Part shown: in pieces, positions 42,476 to 53,429 of the stretch | Layout of the letters: each line of letters opens with the position of its first letter | How positions within the stretch are numbered: position 1 is the stretch's first letter | NCBI RefSeq assembly: GCF_034555375.1 | Contig: NZ_CP140706.1 | Location: forward strand, 5,385,001-5,449,000 | Direction: 5' to 3' | DNA: 64,000 nucleotides | From: Pseudomonas sp. B33.4 | GTDB taxonomy: Bacteria > Pseudomonadota > Gammaproteobacteria > Pseudomonadales > Pseudomonadaceae | Notes under the pieces: generated by a model | Seen by the model: the letters and a program-made list of their open reading frames with translations, nothing else | Told to the model about the DNA's origin: nothing | Databases searched by the model: none | Program-made: the position numbers and the translations under genes

Positions 42476-43419
42476 CGCAGCTTCTCCGCGACGCGCATGA
42501 CAGCGCTACGGGAACGTGGGTTGGCTTTGAGTTCGGCGTCGGAGGCCGTCTGAGCTTTGCCATGGACTTTGATTTTCGGTTCGAACGCGACGTGGCGAAC
42601 CGGCAGGTTGCGCGGCAGGTTGTCGGCTTCGCCTTTCACCAGCTTGCGCATGAACAGTTTGACGATGCGGTCTTCCAGCGAGTGGAAGCTGATCACCACC
42701 AGACGGCCACCAATTTCCAGAGCGTCCAGTGCAGCTTCGAGGCCGGCTTCCAGATCGCCCAGTTCGTTGTTGACGTGAATGCGCAAACCCTGAAATGCAC
42801 GGGTGGCCGGGTTCTTGCCCTTTTCCCATGCCGGGTTAGCGACTTTCAATACTTCGGCCAGATCGGCGGTGCGCTCGAAGGGCTTGATATCGCGACGCTC
42901 GGCGACAGCGCGAGCCATACGACCCGAAAAACGTTCTTCGCCGTATTCCTTGAACACCCGGGCGATTTCCTCAGCCGGCGCGGTGTTGACGAATTCGGCA
43001 GCGCTGATGCCACGGGACGGGTCCATGCGCATGTCCAGCGGACCGTCGTTGAGGAAACTGAAGCCGCGTTCAGCGTCGTCGAGCTGCGGCGAAGACACGC
43101 CGAGGTCAAGCAGAATGCCGCTGACCTTGCCGCTCAGACCTTGCTCGGCGACCACCGAACCGAGCTCGGCAAAGCTGCGCTGCACAACGACAAAGCGGCC
43201 GTCTTCGGCCGCTAGCGTTTGCCCAGTGGCAATCGCTTGTGGATCTTTGTCGAAGCCGATGAGCCGACCGTCCGTGCCGAGCTGGCTGAGGATCAGCCGG
43301 CTATGGCCGCCGCGCCCGAACGTACCGTCCAGATAGCAGCCATCAGGACGTACGGCGAGAGCCTCGACGGCTTCGTCAAGCAGTACGGTGATGTGGTTAA
43401 AGCCGCTATCAATAGTCAC
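42472..43419 (-). CDS. rsmH: 16S rRNA (cytosine-1402-N4)-methyltransferase
   Basis: This 315-residue SAM-dependent enzyme methylates N4 of C1402 in the ribosomal P site; RsmI (44701-45573) 2'-O-methylates the same nucleotide. The start [19 protein letters not shown], the SAM loop [20 protein letters not shown], the catalytic region [20 protein letters not shown] and the end [14 protein letters not shown] are family signatures. It was formerly called mraW. It overlaps mraZ by 4 bases and ftsL by 4. Confidence 0.98.
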
Positions 43420-43871
43420 AGGATCAAATCACGCAGTTCATCAGGCATCGCGCCCGGTTGTTGAATAGCAGCAAGGTCAGCGGCAGATACCGCGTTCCAT
43501 GCATCCTCGTCCCACAATTGGAACTTGTTCAGTTGGCCTACCAGCATCGCGCGCTTATCGAGCTTGGCGTATTCGCGCAGACGCGGTGGAACCAGAAAAC
43601 GACCACTGCCATCGAGCTCGAGGTCGACGGCGTTGCCGATCAATAAACGCTGCAGGCGACGGTTCTCTTCGCGAAGCGAAGGGAGTGCGCGCAACTTGGT
43701 TTCAATAATTTCCCACTCGTCGAGCGGATAGACGCACAGACATGGATCAACGGCATCAATGGTGACGATCAATTGGCCGGAACTACGCGAATCGAGCTCG
43801 TCACGGTACCGGCTCGGCATAGCGAGACGGCCCTTTGCATCGAGACTGATAGCGTTAGCTCCGCGAAACAC
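43416..43871 (-). CDS. mraZ: Transcriptional regulator MraZ
   Basis: This 151-residue protein has two AbrB-like swapped-hairpin repeats. Each carries the family DxxxR motif: [17 protein letters not shown] and [17 protein letters not shown]. MraZ forms rings and, in E. coli, represses its own dcw promoter by binding tandem repeats upstream. Here three AAGTGG repeats spaced 10 bases apart lie 43-68 bases before its start. The start is a GTG at 43869-43871 with GGAG upstream. It is the first gene of the cluster. Confidence 0.97.
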   Translation of the reverse strand: MFRGANAISLDAKGRLAMPSRYRDELDSRSSGQLIVTIDAVDPCLCVYPLDEWEIIETKLRALPSLREENRRLQRLLIGNAVDLELDGSGRFLVPPRLREYAKLDKRAMLVGQLNKFQLWDEDAWNAVSAADLAAIQQPGAMPDELRDLIL

Positions 43872-43913
43872 GTCTGCGTTTCTCCAATTTTTATCGTTTT
43901 GAGCTCAAAAAAC

Positions 43914-43939
43914 CCACTTCATGCCACTTTCCGCCACTT
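43914..43939 (-). promoter_or_regulatory. Three MraZ operator repeats (AAGTGG, 10-bp period)
   Basis: On the minus strand AAGTGG occurs at 43934-43939, 43924-43929 and 43914-43919, exactly one helical turn apart. The last runs into AAGTGGG. The arrangement matches the tandem GTGGG-N5 boxes bound by E. coli MraZ. They lie just downstream of the -10 element, a repressing position. Confidence 0.88.
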
Positions 43940-43945
43940 GCGCAC

Positions 43946-43975
43946 ACTATAGGAATGCGCCCACCACACCGTCAA
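43946..43975 (-). promoter_or_regulatory. Sigma-70 promoter of the dcw cluster
   Basis: On the minus strand, TTGACG (43970-43975) and TATAGT (43946-43951) are separated by 18 bases. Transcription would start near 43939, within or just before the first MraZ repeat. Confidence 0.82.
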
Positions 43976-44275
43976 GGCGCGGATTAAAGGAAAACCCTTA
44001 CAGAACGGAGATTTAGGAGCTTAAAAGGAGGAGTAACGACAATCTGGCGGAGCGTTTCGACCCATAACTTGATGCAGCACTGATAGCTGCGCTCGAAAGT
44101 TAAAGTGATTTGTTAAGAGTAAGATTTTTTCGGTATTACAAAAGCGCTTCTGCTGATGATTGAAGCAAGGTGGGAAATGGCTATTACTGCGTTTGCCGCT
44201 GCCGGACTTTCAGAGCAGGCCTGCTGATATTACACAGCCCTGTCATCTTTGATTCAAGCAGGGAAAGAAAAAGGT
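43976..44275. other. Non-coding gap between the dcw promoter and rnpB
   Basis: About 300 bases without a credible gene. One purine-rich stretch (TTAAAAGGAGGAGTAACGAC near 44022-44041) looks like a strong ribosome-binding site, but no open frame of meaningful length follows it on the plus strand. The right end must hold the 3' processing or termination signal of rnpB (TTTTTCTTTCCC on the minus strand near 44260-44271). Confidence 0.4.
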
Positions 44276-44627
44276 GGAGAGTCGATCTGTAAGCCGGGTT
44301 CTGTCTTGAACAGTCATTCGTCTACGATGGCCATCACTGGACATCTTTAGCAACCTACCCGGTCCCAGCGCGGGCCACGCCTTGGGACCCTATTTGGTCT
44401 TGCTCCAAGTGGGGTTTACCTAGCCACGAACTGTTGCCAGACGTGCGGTGCGCTCTTACCGCACCTTTTCACCCTTACCGGCGCCGAAGCGCTTAGGCGG
44501 TTATTTTCTGTGGCACTTTCCGTAGGCTCACGCCTCCCAGGCATTACCTGGCACTTCGCCCTATGGAGCCCGGACTTTCCTCCCCCCCCTAATTTTCATA
44601 GAGGGCAGCGACTGTCCGATCGACTCT
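44276..44627 (-). ncRNA. rnpB: RNase P RNA (bacterial type A)
   Basis: This is the catalytic RNA that trims the 5' leader of tRNA precursors, about 352 nt. On the minus strand it begins AGAGTCGATCGGACAGTCGC (44608-44627) and contains the universally conserved GAGGAAAGTCCGGGC at 44568-44582. It also contains AAATAGGGTCCCAAGG-type specificity-domain helices and the near-terminal CAGAACCCGGCTTACAG. The 5' end GAGTCGATC pairs with the 3' end GATCGACTC to close helix P1. A run of eight G (8 C on the plus strand at 44582-44589) lies just before the conserved segment. End positions are accurate to a few bases. Confidence 0.96.
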
Positions 44628-44700
44628 CCGCCGCGAAGGTTAACGGCAGAGCGCCTGAAGAACAAGCGCTAAAAGCCTCAAGACCGCTATGGGCGACGGC

Positions 44701-45573
44701 TTACACGCCTTTCTGTTTATCCAGCGCGACCTGATACAGCACGTTTTTGCGCTCGCCGGTGATCTGCGCTGCCAACGCAGCAGCTCGCTTGAGCGGCATT
44801 TCTTCGAGGAGCAGATCGAGGATGCGCATCGCCTCGCTACTCACTGCGTCTTCAGACTCCGGCGCGGTCCAGCCAGCTACCAGCACCACGCATTCGCCGC
44901 GCTGCTGATTGCTGTCCGACTCGACGAACGTGCGCAACTCGGTCAATGGCAACCCCTTGAGCGTTTCAAAGGTTTTGGTGATTTCACGGGCGAGCAATGC
45001 CTGACGCTCACCACCAAACACTGCCTCCATATCCTGCAGGCATTCAAGAATGCGGTGCGGAGCTTCATAAAAAATCAGCGTGCGCGGCTCTTCTTTAACT
45101 GCTTCCAGACGCGCCTTGCGCCCAACCGATTTGGCTGGAAGGAAGCCTTCAAAGATGAAGCGGTCAGACGGCAGACCGGCTGCTGACAGCGCTGCGATCA
45201 AGGCACAGGCGCCCGGCACCGGCACCACATTGATCCCGGCCGCACGGGCCTGACGGACCAGGTGATAACCCGGATCGGAAATCAGCGGCGTCCCCGCATC
45301 GGAAATCAGCGCCACGTTGTCACCGGCCAACAAACGAGTAATAAAGCGGCTACCTTCATCTCTTTCGTTATGTTCGTGACAGGCGGCCAGCGGCGTGGCA
45401 ATCCCGAAGTGCTGCATCAGGCGCGCCGAATGGCGAGTGTCTTCGGCAGCGATCAGTGCCACTTCGCGAAGGATTTTCAGGGCCCGGGCGCTGATGTCGT
45501 CCAGGTTGCCGATGGGCGTCGCCACCACAAAAAGCGAGCCAGCAGCGGAATTCAGGGAACCTGGAGCAGTCAA
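44701..45573 (-). CDS. rsmI: 16S rRNA (cytidine-1402-2'-O)-methyltransferase
   Basis: This enzyme of about 290 residues is of the tetrapyrrole-methylase fold. The start SLFVVATPIGNLDDISARAL, the SAM-site segment LIAAEDTRHSARLMQHFGI, VALISDAGTPLISDPGYHLV, VPGACALIAALSAAGLPSDR and FYEAPHRI are all family signatures. It acts on the nucleotide also modified by RsmH, encoded 1 kb away. I prefer the TTG at 45571-45573 (GAGGTG lies 6 bases upstream); an in-frame ATG at 45606 would add 11 residues. It is divergent from lpoA, an arrangement shared with E. coli (yraL/yraM). Confidence 0.95.
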   Translation of the reverse strand: MTAPGSLNSAAGSLFVVATPIGNLDDISARALKILREVALIAAEDTRHSARLMQHFGIATPLAACHEHNERDEGSRFITRLLAGDNVALISDAGTPLISDPGYHLVRQARAAGINVVPVPGACALIAALSAAGLPSDRFIFEGFLPAKSVGRKARLEAVKEEPRTLIFYEAPHRILECLQDMEAVFGGERQALLAREITKTFETLKGLPLTELRTFVESDSNQQRGECVVLVAGWTAPESEDAVSSEAMRILDLLLEEMPLKRAAALAAQITGERKNVLYQVALDKQKGV

Positions 45574-45783
45574 AGCGCACACCTCGTGATCGGTAAAAGC
45601 AACCATTGTAGCGCGTCACGAGACTTGCGATGCGTTCAAGCCGAGCCCGGTTTTGTACGCAGTTGTGCGCCGCCGCAACATTTACTCCAGCTAAATTGTC
45701 CGTTTCACGCCACTAACATCGCGCCCCGGCCAGTGCTTGGGTACAATTCGACGCTAATTTGATCGAGTATCAGGAACACTTAC

Positions 45784-47594
45784 ATGATCGCTTGCCTGCG
45801 GCTGTTCACTGCCCTCTGCCTCGCTGCCCTGTTGGCGGCTTGCGCCAGCTCCCCTTCCTCCAGCCTTGGCGAACTTCCACGGACCCCGGATGCCAGCATC
45901 GAGCAACTGCTCGAACAGGCGACCCAGGCGAAAACCCCGGAAAAAGCCGCTCTGTTGCGCCTCAGCGCTGCGGATCTGGCTTACCGCCAGGGCAATGCCG
46001 GACAGTCCGCGCAAATCCTGCAACAAGTACCGATGGAGCAACTCAAGCCAGGCCAGCAGATTTTCGCCAGCACCTTGAACGCTGAACTGGCGATGACTCG
46101 CAATCAGCCGAAAGCCGCGCTGACTGCCCTCAGCCACCCAAGCCTGCAGCATTTGGGCGAGATGCCTGAAGAGCAGCAAGTGCGCACCGGCACCGTTCAC
46201 GCCCGCGCCCTTGAAGCCGACGGTCAGACCCTGGCCGCCGCGCGCGAACGCGTGTTCATCGCGCCGATGCTGCAAGGCGAAGCCGCGAGCAAGAACCACG
46301 AAGCCATCTGGACACTGATTGGCTCGCTGCCGACTGACCAGCTGCAACCCAACACCACCGACGATCTCGGCGGCTGGATGGGTCTGGCGCTAGCCGTGAA
46401 ATCCGCCGGCACGCTGGAACAACAGCAAGCCGCAATCGACACCTGGCGCGCGCAGAATCCAAAGCACCCGGCCGCAATCAACCTGCCGCTGCCGCTGACC
46501 AAACTCAAGGAACTGGCCAGCCAGCCGCTGAGCAAGATCGCCCTGCTGCTGCCACAAGACGGTCCACTGGCCGCCGTTGGCAAGGCACTGCGTGAAGGCT
46601 TCATGGCTGCGCACTATCAGGCGCAACAGGCCGGACAGAAGCCGCCAGCGATCGAGTTCTACGACAGCTCGAAACTGACTTCGATGGACGAGTTCTACCG
46701 CAAGGCTCAGGCTGACGGCGTGCAACTGGTCGTCGGACCGCTGGAAAAACCACTGGTCAAACAACTGAGCACCCGTCCGCAACTGCCGATCACCACCCTC
46801 GCGCTGAACTACAGCGAAGGCGATCAAGGCCCGGCGCAGCTGTTCCAGTTTGGTCTGGCCGCCGAAGACGAAGCCCGCGAAGTCTCGCGCCGTGCCCGTG
46901 CCGATGGTCTGCACCGCGCTGCGATCATGGTACCGAAAGGCGAATGGGGCGACCGCGTCCTGCGCGCATTCAGCCAGGACTGGCAGGCCAACGGTGGCAG
47001 CATCGTCGCCACCGAGCGCGTTGATCAGCCGGTGCAACTGGCACAGCAGATCGCCGACATGTTCCAGCTGCGTCAGAGCGAAGCCCGCGCCAAGAGCCTG
47101 CAGAATGCGGCTGGCACCAACGTAGCAGCGCAGCCGTCGCGTCGTCAGGACATCGAATTCATCTTCCTGGCCGCCACGCCGCAACAGGCGCAGCAGATCA
47201 AGCCGACCCTGAACTTCCAATACGCAGGCGATGTTCCGGTTTACGCGACCTCGCACGTTTACAGTGCCAGCGGCGACGTCAACCAGTACAACGACATGAC
47301 CGGCATTCGCTTCTGCGAAACGCCGTGGCTGCTGGACAACAGCGATCCACTGCGTCAGCAGGTGGTTGCACAATGGCCGCAAGCCGCCGGCAGCCTCGGC
47401 CGCCTGTATGCAATGGGTGTCGATGCCTATCGTCTGGCGCCGCGCCTGGGCCAACTCAAAGCCCTGCCGGACAGCCGCATTGATGGTGAATCGGGCAGCC
47501 TCGGCATGACCCAGACCCAACGTGTTGTGCGTCAGTTGCCTTGGGCGCAGTTCGTCAGCGGTCAGGTTCAACGCCTGCCGGACACCCCGCGCTG

Positions 47595-47595
<1 letters not shown>
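45784..47595 (+). CDS. lpoA: Penicillin-binding protein activator LpoA
   Basis: This 603-residue outer-membrane lipoprotein reaches through the periplasm to stimulate PBP1A. The signal peptide is MIACLRLFTALCLAALLAAC, with the lipobox LLAAC and acylated Cys20. The N-terminal half is TPR-like helical (LEQATQAKTPEKAALLRLSA). The C-terminal half has the periplasmic-binding-protein fold (KIALLLPQDGPLAAVGKALR to the end). Length and order with yraN-diaA-dolP match E. coli LpoA. Its stop codon shares one base with the yraN start (TGATG). Confidence 0.95.
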
Positions 47596-49230
<1,635 letters not shown>

Positions 49231-49243
49231 CGCACAACCTTGT

Positions 49244-49340
49244 GTAGGAGCTGCCGAAGGCTCGGGCCGCGATCGGACGATCTTTTGATCCTGATCTTTT
49301 AAAGCAAGATCAAAAGATCGCAGCCTTCGGCAGCTCCTAC
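49244..49340. repeat. Inverted repeat, second REP family (GCAGCCTTCGGCAGCTCC)
   Basis: GTAGGAGCTGCCGAAGGCT (49244-49262) pairs with AGCCTTCGGCAGCTCCTAC (49322-49340). The inner part holds a further imperfect palindrome built on GATCTTTTGATC and AAGATCAAAAGATC. The same family is found at 10273-10348. Confidence 0.85.
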
Positions 49341-49342
49341 GT

Positions 49343-49380
49343 AATAAAAAAGGCGATCCATCCGGATCGCCTTTTTTATT
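49343..49380. terminator. Bidirectional terminator between dolP and sspB
   Basis: AATAAAAAAGGCGATCC (49343-49359) pairs perfectly with GGATCGCCTTTTTTATT (49364-49380). Both strands end in a T-run, so it serves the convergent dolP and sspB operons. The last bases overlap the sspB stop codon. Confidence 0.93.
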
Positions 49381-49792
49381 ACTTCACCACCTTCAGGCTT
49401 GGCCGGCCGCTAGGGCGCGGCGGCTCGCTGTCCGGTGGCGGCAAGTCGTCATCCGCCTCGATCTCTTCCTCGTCATCCATCGGCGACTCGAGATCGAACA
49501 CCATGCCTTGACCGTTCTCCCGGGCATAGATACCCAGAATCGCACTGATCGGCACGTACAAGCTGTGCGGAACGCCACCGAAGCGACCCTCGAAGGTCAC
49601 CACGTCATTGTCCATGTGCAGATGACGCACAGCACTCGGCGAGATGTTCAGGACGATCTGGCCGTCACTGGCGAAACCCTGCGGCACCTGCACTGCCGGG
49701 TATTCAGAGTTGACCAGCATGTGCGGGGTGCAATCGTTATCAACAATCCACTCATAGAGCGCGCGGACCAGATAAGGTCGACTGGAGTTCAT
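49379..49792 (-). CDS. sspB: ClpXP adaptor SspB
   Basis: This 137-residue adaptor delivers ssrA-tagged proteins to ClpXP. The substrate-binding fold is visible in PYLVRALYEWIVDNDCTPHM, NISPSAVRHLHMDNDVVTFE and RFGGVPHSLYVPISAILGIY. A flexible acidic linker (DDEEEIEADDDLPPPDSEPP) leads to a short conserved C-terminal module (GRPSLKVVK) that docks on ClpX. It lies 16 bases after sspA in the same operon. Confidence 0.96.
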   Translation of the reverse strand: MNSSRPYLVRALYEWIVDNDCTPHMLVNSEYPAVQVPQGFASDGQIVLNISPSAVRHLHMDNDVVTFEGRFGGVPHSLYVPISAILGIYARENGQGMVFDLESPMDDEEEIEADDDLPPPDSEPPRPSGRPSLKVVK

Positions 49793-49808
49793 AGCGGCTC
49801 CTTAAGCC

Positions 49809-50426
49809 TTAGCGCATATCGCGTTCGACACCAGACAGACTCGCCTGGAAAGCCTCACGCGCAAACGAGCGCTCCATATAATCAAGCAGCGGCTTGGCTG
49901 GCCGCGGCAGTTCAATACCCAGAATCGGCAAACGCCAGAGTATTGGCAATAGGCAGCAATCCACCAGACTTTGTTCCTCACTGAGGAAAAACGGCTTGTC
50001 GGCAAACAATGGCGACACGCCCGTCAGGCTTTCACGCAATTCCTTGCGCGCCACGACTCGCGCGGCCTCCTTGGACTTGGGATCCAGAATCAGATCCACC
50101 AGACCACACCAGTCGCGCTGAATACGATGAATCAGCAAACGGCTGTTGGCACGCGCCACCGGGTAAACCGGCATCAATGGCGGATGCGGGTAACGCTCAT
50201 CCAGATATTCCATCACCACGGTCGACTCCCACAACGCCAGGTCACGATCGACCAGCGTCGGCAGACTGCCGTAAGGGTTTACCTCAATCAGTTTAGGCGG
50301 CTGGCGACCAGCTTCCACATAAATGATCTCGGCGCTGACACCCTTCTCTGCAAGCACAATGCGCACTCGGTGGGAATAGTGGTCGGCGGGGTCGGAGTAA
50401 CAGGCCAACCGATTGGTCACGCCCAT
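49809..50426 (-). CDS. sspA: Stringent starvation protein A
   Basis: This 205-residue GST-fold RNA polymerase-associated protein regulates stress and virulence genes. The thioredoxin-like N-terminal domain is [24 protein letters not shown] with the conserved [20 protein letters not shown]. The helical C-terminal domain has DWCGLVDLI. The GST catalytic residue is absent, as usual in SspA; the Pro-His-x-Pro motif, conserved for RNA polymerase interaction, is present in [10 protein letters not shown]. It is transcribed with sspB and lies downstream of petC, separated by a strong hairpin. Confidence 0.95.
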   Translation of the reverse strand: MGVTNRLACYSDPADHYSHRVRIVLAEKGVSAEIIYVEAGRQPPKLIEVNPYGSLPTLVDRDLALWESTVVMEYLDERYPHPPLMPVYPVARANSRLLIHRIQRDWCGLVDLILDPKSKEAARVVARKELRESLTGVSPLFADKPFFLSEEQSLVDCCLLPILWRLPILGIELPRPAKPLLDYMERSFAREAFQASLSGVERDMR

Positions 50427-50468
50427 GGCGATCCTCCTCGCTTGTTGAAATTATCGGAACCGGAAAAA

Positions 50469-50548
50469 CGCGCGCGCCCAGAGGGCGCCTCCCGCAACCT
50501 CTGGCTGACCAGACGTTGCGTTATCGGAGGCGCCCTTGGGCGCGCGCG
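50469..50548. terminator. Long GC-rich hairpin between petC and sspA
   Basis: CGCGCGCGCCCAGAGGGCGC and on (50469-50492) pairs with 50526-50548 (GGAGGCGCCCTTGGGCGCGC and on), with one mismatch. The loop holds CGCAAC/GTTGCG (50493-50498 and 50515-50520). There is no proper T-run, so it may stabilise mRNA or attenuate rather than terminate. Confidence 0.7.
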
Positions 50549-50572
50549 ATTAACAGCAATGCTTGAAGCGTA

Positions 50573-51355
50573 TCAGTGCACGTCTTTCCAGTATTCACGC
50601 TTGAGCAGGTAGGCGAACACAAAGAAGAACGCCAGGTACAGCAAGACGTAAGTACCGATGCGCTGATGTTGCAGCTTAACCGGGTTAGCCGAGTAAGCCA
50701 GGAAGGTTACCAGATTCTTGACCTTCTCATCGAACTGCTCTTCGTTCAGAGCACCGGATTTCGGCACGATGGTCAGTTGATCGCACGCCTCATGTGTCAG
50801 AGGCGTACCGGTCAGCGGATCATATTGCTTCTTGCCGTCTTCGACGATCTGCACCTGCTTGCAGCCCACGACCTGACGACCCTGAAGGCCGACCAGCACG
50901 TTAGGCATGCCGACGTTCGGGAAGACCTTGTTGTTCACACCCCATGGACGTGCAGGATCCTCGTAGAACGAACGCAGGTAACCGTAAAGCCAATCAGTGC
51001 CACGCACGCGAGCCACCAGGGTCAGGTCCGGCGGCGCTGCGCCAAACCAGGTCTTGGCGTCCGCCGGTTGCATGCCGATGTTCATGTGATCACCGATCTT
51101 GGCGCCGGTGAACACCAGCTTCTCCAGCATCAGCTCGTGCGGCACACCGAGGTCATCGGCGACGCGCTCATAACGCTGGAACTTGGCACTGTGGCAGCCC
51201 ATGCAATAGTTGGCGAAGGTGCGCGCACCGTCCTGCAGGGCAGCTTTATCGGAGACATCGATGTCGACTTTTTCCAGCTCCGGACCACCGTGTTCAGCGG
51301 CGAAAGACAGCACAGGCAACGCAGCAAAAATCAGAGCAAAAAATAACTTTTTCAT
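50573..51355 (-). CDS. petC: Cytochrome c1, bc1 complex
   Basis: This 260-residue subunit has a Sec signal peptide (KLFFALIFAALPVLSFAAEHG), the heme c motif CMGCH in FANYCMGCHSAKFQRYERV, and the Met ligand probably in NIGMQPADAKT or a nearby Met. A C-terminal membrane anchor (YVLLYLAFFFVFAYLLKREYW) completes it. It passes electrons from the Rieske protein to periplasmic cytochrome c. Its start overlaps the petB stop by one base. Confidence 0.96.
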   Translation of the reverse strand: MKKLFFALIFAALPVLSFAAEHGGPELEKVDIDVSDKAALQDGARTFANYCMGCHSAKFQRYERVADDLGVPHELMLEKLVFTGAKIGDHMNIGMQPADAKTWFGAAPPDLTLVARVRGTDWLYGYLRSFYEDPARPWGVNNKVFPNVGMPNVLVGLQGRQVVGCKQVQIVEDGKKQYDPLTGTPLTHEACDQLTIVPKSGALNEEQFDEKVKNLVTFLAYSANPVKLQHQRIGTYVLLYLAFFFVFAYLLKREYWKDVH

Positions 51356-52569
51356 CAGCCAGTCACCCTTTCCGGAACCGGTTTGGTCTTCTCGAGCCTG
51401 GTGTAGAACGGCATCAGAATGAAGTAGGCGAAGTACAGGAAGGTGCAGACCTGCGACAGCAGGGTTCGCTCCGGCGTCGGCGCAAGCACACCGAGAATGC
51501 CGAGAATCACGAACGAAATGCAGAACACCAGCAGCCAGATTTTGCTCATCCAGCCTTTATAGCGCATCGATTTGACCGGACTGCGATCGAGCCACGGCAG
51601 CACGAACAGCACCGCAATCGCCGCACCCATGGCGATAACGCCCATGAGTTTGTCCGGGATTGCACGCAGGATTGCGTAGAACGGCGTGAAGTACCAAACC
51701 GGGGCAATGTGCTCTGGCGTCTTGAACGGGTTGGCTTGCTCAAAGTTTGGTTTTTCGAGGAAGTAACCGCCCATTTCCGGGAAGAAGAACACAATGAAGC
51801 AGAAGATAAACAGGAACACTACAACACCGACAATGTCTTTCACGGTGTAGTACGGGTGGAAGGCAATGCCATCCAGCGGGATGCCGTTTTCGTCTTTGTG
51901 CTTCTTGATATCGACGCCATCAGGGTTGTTCGAACCCACTTCGTGCAACGCCAGAATGTGCAGCACCACCAGACCGAGAATCACGATCGGCAGCGCGACA
52001 ACGTGCAAGGCGAAGAAGCGGTTCAGGGTAATCCCCGAGATCAGGTAGTCACCACGAATCCACTGAGTCAGGTCGTTGCCGATGACCGGAATCGCACCGA
52101 ACAGCGAGATGATTACCTGGGCACCCCAGTAGGACATCTGACCCCATGGCAGCAGGTAACCCATGAACGCTTCGGCCATCAGCGCCAGATAAATCAGCAT
52201 GCCGAAGACCCAGACCAGCTCACGCGGCTTCTGATAGGAGCCGTAGAGCAGACCACGGAACATGTGCAGATAAACCACGATGAAGAACGCCGAAGCACCG
52301 GTCGAGTGCAGCAGACGCAGGATCGAGCCGTACTCGACGTCACGCATGATGTATTCGACGGAAGCGAAGGCTTCTTCTGCCGACGGCGTGTAGCTCATCG
52401 TCAGCCAGACACCGGTGACGATTTGATTCACCAGAACCAGCAGCGCCAGGGAGCCGAAGAAGTAGAAGAAGTTGAAGTTTTTTGGAGCGTAATACTTGCT
52501 GAGATGGTCTTCCCACATTTTGGTCGCAGGGAAGCGCGCATCAACCCAATCCATGAACTTGCTCATCAC
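51355..52569 (-). CDS. petB: Cytochrome b, bc1 complex
   Basis: This 404-residue eight-helix membrane subunit holds both b hemes and the quinol sites. Heme-ligand histidines appear in LLHSTGASAFFIVVYLHMFRG and FFALHVVALPIVILGLVVLHI. The Qo-site PEWY motif is replaced by the form APVWYFTPFYAILRAIPDKL, where the canonical Glu is a Val; the PVWY variant is known from some proteobacteria. Two adjacent in-frame ATGs exist at 52569 and 52566. It overlaps petA by 4 bases. Confidence 0.96.
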   Translation of the reverse strand: MMSKFMDWVDARFPATKMWEDHLSKYYAPKNFNFFYFFGSLALLVLVNQIVTGVWLTMSYTPSAEEAFASVEYIMRDVEYGSILRLLHSTGASAFFIVVYLHMFRGLLYGSYQKPRELVWVFGMLIYLALMAEAFMGYLLPWGQMSYWGAQVIISLFGAIPVIGNDLTQWIRGDYLISGITLNRFFALHVVALPIVILGLVVLHILALHEVGSNNPDGVDIKKHKDENGIPLDGIAFHPYYTVKDIVGVVVFLFIFCFIVFFFPEMGGYFLEKPNFEQANPFKTPEHIAPVWYFTPFYAILRAIPDKLMGVIAMGAAIAVLFVLPWLDRSPVKSMRYKGWMSKIWLLVFCISFVILGILGVLAPTPERTLLSQVCTFLYFAYFILMPFYTRLEKTKPVPERVTG

Positions 52570-53159
52570 GCTTTCTCCGTATCGACGCCAATGACAATCA
52601 GGTCATCGGTCTCATAGGAATGCGGGGGAACTGGCAGGTTCAAAGGCGCAGGTTGCGACTTGTAGACGCGGCCAGCCAGATCGTAGTGAGAACCGTGGCA
52701 AGGGCAGAAATAGCCACCGACCCAGTCTTTGCCAAGATCCGCAGGTGCCACTTCGGGACGGAAAGTTGGTGAGCAACCCAGGTGTGTGCAGATCCCGATC
52801 AGCAGCAGAATTTCCGGCTTGATCGAACGCACTTCAGGGTCGACATAGGTGGGTTGCGTGGAGTTTTTGGAGGTTGGATCGGAGAGCTGGCCCTCGATCT
52901 TCTTGAGATTCCCCAGGATTTCCTCGGTACGACGAACAATGAACACCGGCTGGCCGCGCCACTCAGCAATCATCTGCTGTCCTGGCTCGATTTTGCTGAC
53001 ATTCACTTTCACCGGTGCACCAGCGGCTTTCGCCTTGGCACTGGGAAACCATGACCCCACGAACGGGACCGCAGCCCCCACCGCTCCTGCAGCACCCACC
53101 ACGGATGTGGCTGCTACCAAGAAGCGACGCCGGCCTGCATTCACGCCGTCATTGCTCAT
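52566..53159 (-). CDS. petA: Rieske iron-sulfur subunit, bc1 complex
   Basis: This 197-residue protein has a Tat signal-anchor (NAGRRRFLVAATSVVGAAGAV) and the two cluster-binding motifs CTHLGCSPTF and CPCHGSHYDLAGRVY (Cys-His pairs plus disulfide cysteines). It takes electrons from quinol at the Qo site and moves to cytochrome c1. It is the first gene of petABC and is preceded by rpsI after about 270 bases that include the rpsI terminator. Confidence 0.97.
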   Translation of the reverse strand: MSNDGVNAGRRRFLVAATSVVGAAGAVGAAVPFVGSWFPSAKAKAAGAPVKVNVSKIEPGQQMIAEWRGQPVFIVRRTEEILGNLKKIEGQLSDPTSKNSTQPTYVDPEVRSIKPEILLLIGICTHLGCSPTFRPEVAPADLGKDWVGGYFCPCHGSHYDLAGRVYKSQPAPLNLPVPPHSYETDDLIVIGVDTEKA

Positions 53160-53375
53160 TCAGTCCTCTCCCATCAGCTTTTGTGGCCTGTTAAATCAGG
53201 CATCTACTAAATAAATCAATGTTACTTATAAAAATTTTGCCGAGATGGTAATGAAAAGCCCCAATTCTGACAAGGGAATTACCCGGAGCTCGTACCCTCA
53301 AGCCTTGCAGTATAGGGGGTCTACGGAAGTGGCAAGTTGTCGCAGCGCAATTCTTTAATAAATCACAGGCATAAA

Positions 53376-53405
53376 AAAACGCCCGCTTCCGTGAGGAGGC
53401 GGGCG
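53376..53405 (-). terminator. Terminator after rpsI
   Basis: AACGCCCGC (53376-53384) pairs with GCGGGCGTT (53397-53405), with T-rich sequence on the minus strand downstream. It separates rplM-rpsI from petABC. Confidence 0.9.
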
Positions 53406-53429
53406 TTCTTTTTGAACGCGAAAGCGAAA

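Noticed and set aside
44510..44734. 74-residue frame across rnpB
   Set aside because: Lies over RNase P RNA, which explains its conservation.
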